Assembly (NCBI GenBank): GCA_039815415.1
Contig: JBCBZH010000199.1
Coordinates: forward strand, 1-8,199
Direction: 5' to 3'
DNA length: 8,199 nucleotides
DNA from: JBCBZH01 sp039815415
GTDB lineage: Bacteria > Bacteroidota > Rhodothermia > Rhodothermales > Rubricoccaceae
A program made the translations under genes and the position numbers. Within the stretch, counting starts at the first letter, position 1. Every line of letters begins with the position of its first letter. Shown here piece by piece: positions 4,799 through 8,199 of the stretch. The notes beneath the pieces are model-generated. The model ran no database searches. It was not told the DNA's origin and saw only the letters and a program-made list of their open reading frames with translations.

Positions 4799-5296
4799 AT
4801 GTCTGACATGTACACCTCTGCCGCCCACCGACTCCGTGTGACGCTTCTCCGTGCTGCCGACGCGGTAACGGAGCGCACTACGGCTTTTGCGGAGCCGTTT
4901 GGTCTTACGCAGCAGCAGTTCAACGCGCTCCGCGTGCTGCGAGGTCGGAAGCGGCAAGAAGAAGCCGCTGCAGAGGCGGGAGAGGATCTGGGATCGTTCT
5001 CCACGTCTGACCTGCGTGCGCGTCTCATCACGCGGGCCAGCGACACGCCGCGCCTTATAGACCGCCTCATTCAAAAAGGCCTCGTCCACAAGAAGCCCTG
5101 CGACCACGACGCGCGGCGTGTCCATCTCACAATCACAGAAGCTGGGCTTGCGCTTCTTCGCCAACTCGACGCGGAGTCCGCACGCCTTGATACCGAGACC
5201 GTCCCAATCTCTGATACAGAGGCGGCCCGACTCGCCGATAGCCTTGAGGCCTTGCTCATAAAGCTTGAGACGGCTCAGGAGTTCTCGAGCACGTAG
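4799..5296 (+). CDS. MarR-family transcriptional regulator
   Basis: 165 aa. The winged helix-turn-helix spans about residues 35-118: GLTQQQFNALRVLRG (helix 2-3 region), STSDLRARLITRASDTPRLIDRL (HTH and recognition helix), then the family wing DHDARRVHLTITEAG (102-116) with its conserved D and RR. N- and C-terminal helices would form the dimer interface. Between residues 50 and 68 there is an acidic, Ala/Glu-rich stretch longer than in typical MarR proteins. One cysteine (C101) sits right before the wing and could be a thiol sensor as in some MarR/OhrR proteins, but this is speculation. It likely binds the dyad at 4117-4150. The 75-base gap from the AhpD gene has GTCTAGAC at 4718-4725, resembling one half-site. 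The DinB gene starts 10 bases after its stop, consistent with cotranscription. Confidence 0.9.
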   Translation: MSDMYTSAAHRLRVTLLRAADAVTERTTAFAEPFGLTQQQFNALRVLRGRKRQEEAAAEAGEDLGSFSTSDLRARLITRASDTPRLIDRLIQKGLVHKKPCDHDARRVHLTITEAGLALLRQLDAESARLDTETVPISDTEAARLADSLEALLIKLETAQEFSST

Positions 5297-5306
5297 GCTG
5301 AGACGG

Positions 5307-5807
5307 ATGGAGATCTCCCGCATCGAGCCCTTTCTGCGTCTCCTGAGTCGCCAACGCGCCCGGACGCTCCGTGTGTTTGCGTGTGTGCCACCCGAGCAGA
5401 TCGAGTGGTCCCCAGCGCCAGGGCGGTTCTCCTTTGGCGACCTGCTCCGCCATCTCGCAGGCGTCGAGCGCTTCGTCTACGCCGAGGTGGCGTTGGGCCG
5501 CCCGAGCCGCTATCCCGGTCACGGGCCGGAGTTGGCCGAGGGGCTGGACGCGACCCTCGCCTTCGCCGACCTGCTCCACCGCGAGACCCTCGACGCGCTG
5601 GCGACACTCACACCGGAGACCCTTCAAAGCAAAGTGCGATCACCGACGGGCGCGCTGATGCGGGCGGCGAGCTGGCTGCGGCTGATGCCCGAGCACGAGG
5701 CGCACCACCGGGGCCAGATCTACCTCATGCTCGGCTTGCTGGGCATCGAGACGCCGCCGCTCTTCGGACTGACGTCTGAAGAACTGGCAGACCTGGCCGC
5801 GCGCTGA
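5307..5807 (+). CDS. DinB-like (DinB/YfiT superfamily) putative metal-dependent protein
   Basis: 166 aa from ATG 5307; the upstream ATG at 5265 lies inside the MarR gene and adds only Arg-rich residues, so it is rejected. The pattern is that of DinB four-helix proteins: His49 in FSFGDLLRHLAGVERF, and the C-terminal MPEHEAHHRGQI (127-138) with His130 and His134 as the expected remaining ligands of a divalent metal. The length is typical. In Firmicutes and Bacteroidota this superfamily includes thiol transferases (bacillithiol or mycothiol dependent) and many uncharacterised proteins, often near stress regulators. The reaction cannot be named. Ten bases separate it from the MarR stop, so it is probably cotranscribed with that gene. 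No translational signal is evident. Confidence 0.88.
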   Translation: MEISRIEPFLRLLSRQRARTLRVFACVPPEQIEWSPAPGRFSFGDLLRHLAGVERFVYAEVALGRPSRYPGHGPELAEGLDATLAFADLLHRETLDALATLTPETLQSKVRSPTGALMRAASWLRLMPEHEAHHRGQIYLMLGLLGIETPPLFGLTSEELADLAAR

Positions 5808-5825
5808 AGAGTCGGCCTGCATCAA

Positions 5826-5880
5826 TCGAGCTGGCGACCTCCCCTCTAGAGGGGATAGGCTAAGTGGGCGTGGGGGGGGT
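5826..5880. repeat. Repeat cluster: TCGAGCTGGCGA, 16-bp palindrome and G8 run
   Basis: TCGAGCTGGCGA (5826-5837) is directly followed by the perfect palindrome TCCCCTCTAGAGGGGA (5840-5855), then TAGGCTAAGTGGGCG and a run of eight Gs (5872-5879). The latter part looks like a degenerate copy of the common CCCCTC...GAGGGG...TAGGGG-type intergenic repeat. The inverted partner of the first motif lies inside the next gene at 5979-5990. The short dyad CTGTT-CCA-AACAG follows at 5889-5901. Confidence 0.6.
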
Positions 5881-5917
5881 ATCGTGTTCTGTTCCAAACA
5901 GATGTGGTTCTCAATCG

Positions 5918-6565
5918 ATGCGCTGGACCGCGCTTTGCCTCGCCCTTCTCGTTTCTGCCGCCGCCCCGGCCCAGAGCATCGCCAGCTCGACGCCGACCCT
6001 GCGGGTGCCGGAATCGCCGGTCGAGGATCGTTTGGACGTAGTGCCTGCGGTGGCTGCAGACGCAACCGTCATGGGTTCGGCTGCGGTTGGGTTGAGCGTC
6101 GCTGCGTGCGTCATCGTCACCGGGCTAACGCAGGAGGATGTGACCTTCACCCAGTCGTTGCTGGTGGCGGGCGTGTGTGGTGTGCTCGCCGGAGCCGTGG
6201 TCTGCGTGAATGCAGAGGCCGTACCTGAGCGCGTTCACGTAGCGTCGGGCGCGGCGTACGACCCGCGAGTCATCGCCGCATTCGCTGCCGACCAACTCTC
6301 TTTCAGGCAGCAGGCTGCCCTTGCAAAGACCGCCCGCGAGGACGGTCGCGCCGGTGTGGTCCTCCAGCGGCTCACAGAGGCTCGGGCTGGCGTGGGCGCG
6401 CCGATGGGGCAGGTCCTGTTGGAAGTGGCCGTGGTAGACGCCGAGACCAGCGCCTTGCGACAGCTCGACAACGGCACGCTCTTGCCTCAAACAGTGGCGT
6501 CTGTTCCCATAGTCGGCAGCCTCTCATCTGCCCGAGCCGAGGCGTTGGTCTCCTTCACCCTCTGA
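5918..6565 (+). CDS. Envelope protein of an unrecognised family, tandem paralogue 1
   Basis: 215 aa. The start at 5918 is chosen because it gives a clean signal peptide (MRWTALCLALLVSAAAPAQS); the in-frame GTG at 5864 would run through the repeat and G8 tract. Two hydrophobic segments follow (about 51-70 and 78-98), with Cys at 64, 87 and 96, separated by a short acidic turn. The C-terminal domain of about 105 residues begins YDPRVIAAFAADQLS and contains GRAGVVLQRLTEARAGVG (143-160) and LLEVAVVDAETSALR (167-181). With a cleaved signal, topology places this domain outside the inner membrane. It is the most divergent of the three paralogues. No family is recognised. A 12-bp repeat copy (5979-5990) encodes residues 21-24, right after the predicted cleavage site. 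It is followed by paralogue 2 after 15 bases. Confidence 0.75.
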   Translation: MRWTALCLALLVSAAAPAQSIASSTPTLRVPESPVEDRLDVVPAVAADATVMGSAAVGLSVAACVIVTGLTQEDVTFTQSLLVAGVCGVLAGAVVCVNAEAVPERVHVASGAAYDPRVIAAFAADQLSFRQQAALAKTAREDGRAGVVLQRLTEARAGVGAPMGQVLLEVAVVDAETSALRQLDNGTLLPQTVASVPIVGSLSSARAEALVSFTL

Positions 6566-6569
6566 TCCC

Positions 6570-6581
6570 TCGCCAGCCCGA
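6570..6581. repeat. TCGCCAGCCCGA copy overlapping a start codon
   Basis: The repeat fills almost the whole 15-base gap between paralogues 1 and 2, and its last base is the A of the ATG at 6581. It occupies the place of a ribosome binding site, so initiation here cannot depend on Shine-Dalgarno pairing. The same 14 bases (TCGCCAGCCCGATG) occur at 1088-1101. Confidence 0.7.
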
Positions 6582-7237
6582 TGCGGTTTCTCGCCTGCTT
6601 ACTCATTTTTCTCCTTCCGACCGTCACGTCGGCGCAGGCCGTCGCCAGCGCGTCTGGGCTTCAGGCACCTGCAGAGGAGGTGCCCATGGTTGAGGGGCTC
6701 GACGTTCTGCCCATCGCGTCCGATGAGAATGCCGTCGCCATTTTTCTCGGTTTGGGGGTGGCGATGCTTGTTGGAGGCATCATTCTCTTCCACGTGCTTT
6801 CGGGGAACGGCCTTAGCGAGATCGGCAACGATCTTCTGAAGCTTGCCGGGACGGTCGTGGTCTGCGGTGGCTTTGCCTACTGCATGTCTGGCGCAACAGA
6901 CACGGATAAGGCGCCCGGCATGGCGTATGACATGGACGCTCTCGTGGCGTACGCCACGGATGATCTCACGGCCGAACACCGTCAGGCGCTGGCTGGGGTG
7001 GCTCAGGAGCGGGGACGCGAAGGCGTGGTGCTCCAGCGGTTGGTAGAGACTCGAGCCGGCGTGGGCGATGAGCCTGGCGAGTATGCGCTGGAAGTTTCGG
7101 TGGTGGATGCCGAGACAGGGCAGCTCCGCCCGGTTTCAGAGGATGTACTGGGCGCCAGCTCGGTACTCTCGGTTCCCGTCACTGAGCATGACCTCCAGGC
7201 TGCGCAGGCAGCAGCCCTCACTCACTTGATGAACTAG
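6581..7237 (+). CDS. Envelope protein of an unrecognised family, tandem paralogue 2
   Basis: 218 aa. Signal peptide MRFLACLLIFLLPTVTSAQA with a likely cut after SAQA; acidic spacer (EGLDVLPIASDEN); membrane helices at about 51-73 and 86-103 with Cys at 95 and 101; then the conserved domain starting YDMDALVAYATDDLT. The motif GREGVVLQRLVETRAGVGD (145-163) is identical to paralogue 3. EVSVVDAETGQLRPVSEDVL (171-190) and SVLSVPVTEHDLQAAQAAAL close the protein. The DNA is also locally near identical to paralogue 3 (for instance CGCGAAGGCGTGGTGCT at 7016-7032 and 7669-7685), pointing to a recent duplication or gene conversion. Expected inner-membrane hairpin with periplasmic C-terminus. Function unknown; position and spacing imply one transcript with its neighbours. 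Confidence 0.78.
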   Translation: MRFLACLLIFLLPTVTSAQAVASASGLQAPAEEVPMVEGLDVLPIASDENAVAIFLGLGVAMLVGGIILFHVLSGNGLSEIGNDLLKLAGTVVVCGGFAYCMSGATDTDKAPGMAYDMDALVAYATDDLTAEHRQALAGVAQERGREGVVLQRLVETRAGVGDEPGEYALEVSVVDAETGQLRPVSEDVLGASSVLSVPVTEHDLQAAQAAALTHLMN

Positions 7238-7248
7238 CCCTGGATACC

Positions 7249-7899
7249 ATGCGTGGCCTCGCTCTGCTCCTGATGATCCTCGTGCCCACTGTGGCCTCGG
7301 CGCAGGCCGTGGCTCCAGCGGCCATTCCTGTCTCTGCCGAGACGCCCTACGACGTGATGCCGGTCGTGGCCGACGAGAGCTTTCCCTGGATGGGCATTGC
7401 TGCCTACGGGCTGGTGCTGGGGTTCATCATATTCCTCGGCGTGGCCGGAGAAGATCTCGGAATTGGGTTGTGCGAGGGGTCACTCATTGCTCTCGGCATC
7501 GGGGCGATCGCGTGGTGGCTGACCGGAGGAACCGGTGATTACAACTGCGGAGTCGTTCCCTCCGAGAACGTGGCTCAATACGGCGCTGAGAGCTTGGCGG
7601 CCTTCGTCGCCGACGAGCTGACGGAGAGCCAGCGCACTCGGATGGCTGAAGTCGCTCAGGAGCGCGGGCGCGAAGGCGTGGTGCTGCAACGCCTCGTCGA
7701 GACTCGAGCTGGCGTCGGTGATGTACCGAGCGAGGTTGCGTTGGAAATCGCCGTGCTCGATGCTGAGACCGCTCAGTTCCGCCCCGTAGCTGACGACTTG
7801 CTCGTGCCTCAGGCAGTGCTGTCTCTTCCTGTATCGTCTCCCGACGAGCTGGCGGCCGTGCAAGCCGAAGCCTTCGAACGCCTCGGGATCGACGCCTGA
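7249..7899 (+). CDS. Envelope protein of an unrecognised family, tandem paralogue 3
   Basis: 216 aa. Signal peptide MRGLALLLMILVPTVASAQA, then YDVMPVVADES, helices at about 47-66 and 76-93, Cys 75 and 100, and the conserved domain from YGAESLAAFVADELTESQR. It shares GREGVVLQRLVETRAGVGD (140-158) with paralogue 2, followed by EVALEIAVLDAETAQFRPV and DELAAVQAEAFERL. The signal peptides of 2 and 3 share LVP/LLP-TV-SAQAVA, so the duplication included the N-terminus, while the membrane segments have diverged most. It starts 11 bases after paralogue 2 stops. Two GAGCTGGC octamers lie inside the gene (7706-7713, 7846-7853), one within the conserved motif. No homologous family can be named. Confidence 0.78.
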   Translation: MRGLALLLMILVPTVASAQAVAPAAIPVSAETPYDVMPVVADESFPWMGIAAYGLVLGFIIFLGVAGEDLGIGLCEGSLIALGIGAIAWWLTGGTGDYNCGVVPSENVAQYGAESLAAFVADELTESQRTRMAEVAQERGREGVVLQRLVETRAGVGDVPSEVALEIAVLDAETAQFRPVADDLLVPQAVLSLPVSSPDELAAVQAEAFERLGIDA

Positions 7900-7906
7900 C
7901 CCTCAA

Positions 7907-7940
7907 TCGCTAGCTCGAGGGAGAGACCTCGAGCTGGCGC
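7907..7940. repeat. Repeat hairpin between convergent genes
   Basis: GCTAGCTCGAGG (7909-7920) and CCTCGAGCTGGC (7927-7938) pair over 12 positions with one T-G wobble, with loop GAGAGA. It fills the gap between paralogue 3 (ends 7899) and the convergent photolyase gene (ends 7941), where a two-way transcription end would be expected. It has no T-run. It is built exactly like the hairpin at 4000-4029, with a 6-base loop. Confidence 0.8.
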
Positions 7941-8198
7941 CTACCGCCGCTTGCCGTTCCGTGAGCGTTGAGGCGCCCCGTTGCGCGAGCGATCGCGGAG
8001 CCGGTCTGTAACCCGGTAGTAGTCCAGGACGGGCGTGGGATAGTCTTCTCCGATGCGGACGCCATGCTGGGCCTGCTGAGCCCCCGTCATGCGGTACGGA
8101 GCCCGCGCCAGCTCGGGAGGCAACGTCGCCAGCTCGGGCAGCCAGTGGCGGATGAACGTCGCCTCCGGGTCGTACTTCTTGGCCTGCAGCTCGACGTC
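7941..8198 (-). CDS. DNA photolyase / cryptochrome family, C-terminal end only
   Basis: 86 codons read from the right edge to TAG at 7943-7941. The sequence KKYDPEATFIRHWLPELATL followed by GVRIGEDYPTPVLDY is the typical C-terminal end of the FAD-binding domain of photolyases and cryptochromes (pattern YDPxGxYVRxWxPEL...YPxPIVD). These use FAD and blue light to repair UV photoproducts, or act as light sensors. The class (CPD, 6-4 or DASH) cannot be settled from this fragment. The protein ends with a basic RSRNGAPQRSRNGKRR tail. Two GCCAGCTCGGG copies 21 bases apart encode the tandem PELATLP/PELARAP, and the usual IHxPW after the PEL motif reads ARAPY here. Convergent with paralogue 3. Confidence 0.85.
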   Translation of the reverse strand, partial: DVELQAKKYDPEATFIRHWLPELATLPPELARAPYRMTGAQQAQHGVRIGEDYPTPVLDYYRVTDRLRDRSRNGAPQRSRNGKRR

Positions 8199-8199
8199 G

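Noticed and set aside
4157..5323. 388-aa open frame on the minus strand
   Set aside because: Antisense to the AhpD-like and MarR genes, both of which show clear family motifs. No motif in the antisense product.
5918..7899. Paralogue C-terminal domain as DUF3015 or another known periplasmic family
   Set aside because: Only a vague helix pattern (an RGxEG-like stretch) is shared; characteristic Gly/Cys features are missing, so no family is assigned.

Overview
The window is high-GC bacterial DNA. None of the genes has a convincing Shine-Dalgarno sequence. The best promoter candidate, ahead of the aromatic biosynthesis gene, has the -33 TTG / -7 TAnnTTTG layout of Bacteroidota and relatives. The gene content (a CM-PDT-DAHPS fusion, a DinB protein, a photolyase/cryptochrome, an IS5-type transposase) fits a high-GC member of that group, for example the Rhodothermota/Salinibacter/Rubricoccus side. 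This is an inference, not an identification.

Layout. Positions 1-131 are the 5' end of an IS5-family element on the minus strand, which appears to have landed inside an intergenic repeat. Positions 132-1357 hold a small minus-strand lipoprotein gene embedded in a dense field of intergenic repeats of at least three kinds: GTCATCCTGAGCG...GAAGGATCT units, a CCCTCTCCC/GGGAGAGGG unit, and a 12-bp motif TCGCYAGCYCGA. A small three-helix membrane protein follows (about 1358-1708). Next is a biosynthetic unit: a candidate promoter, a 31-codon leader peptide carrying one Phe and three Tyr codons, mutually exclusive RNA hairpins and an intrinsic terminator (1749-1929), then a 679-aa fusion of chorismate mutase, prephenate dehydratase, ACT domain and DAHP synthase (1951-3990). 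It looks like a Phe/Tyr transcription attenuator controlling both the entry step and the Phe branch.

Positions 4117-5807 hold an AhpD-like protein behind a 34-bp dyad operator candidate, a MarR regulator and a DinB-like protein, probably a stress or electrophile-responsive group. Positions 5918-7899 hold three tandem paralogues of an unrecognised envelope protein family (signal peptide, two membrane helices, conserved C-terminal domain). The C-terminus of a photolyase/cryptochrome gene enters from the right edge on the minus strand.

The signal that runs through everything is the octamer GCCAGCTC/GAGCTGGC. I counted 15 exact copies by hand. Some form perfect hairpins after stop codons; others sit inside genes or next to start codons. 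The most interesting items are the attenuator, the fusion enzyme it controls, the three-paralogue array and the TCGCYAGCYCGA repeat family.
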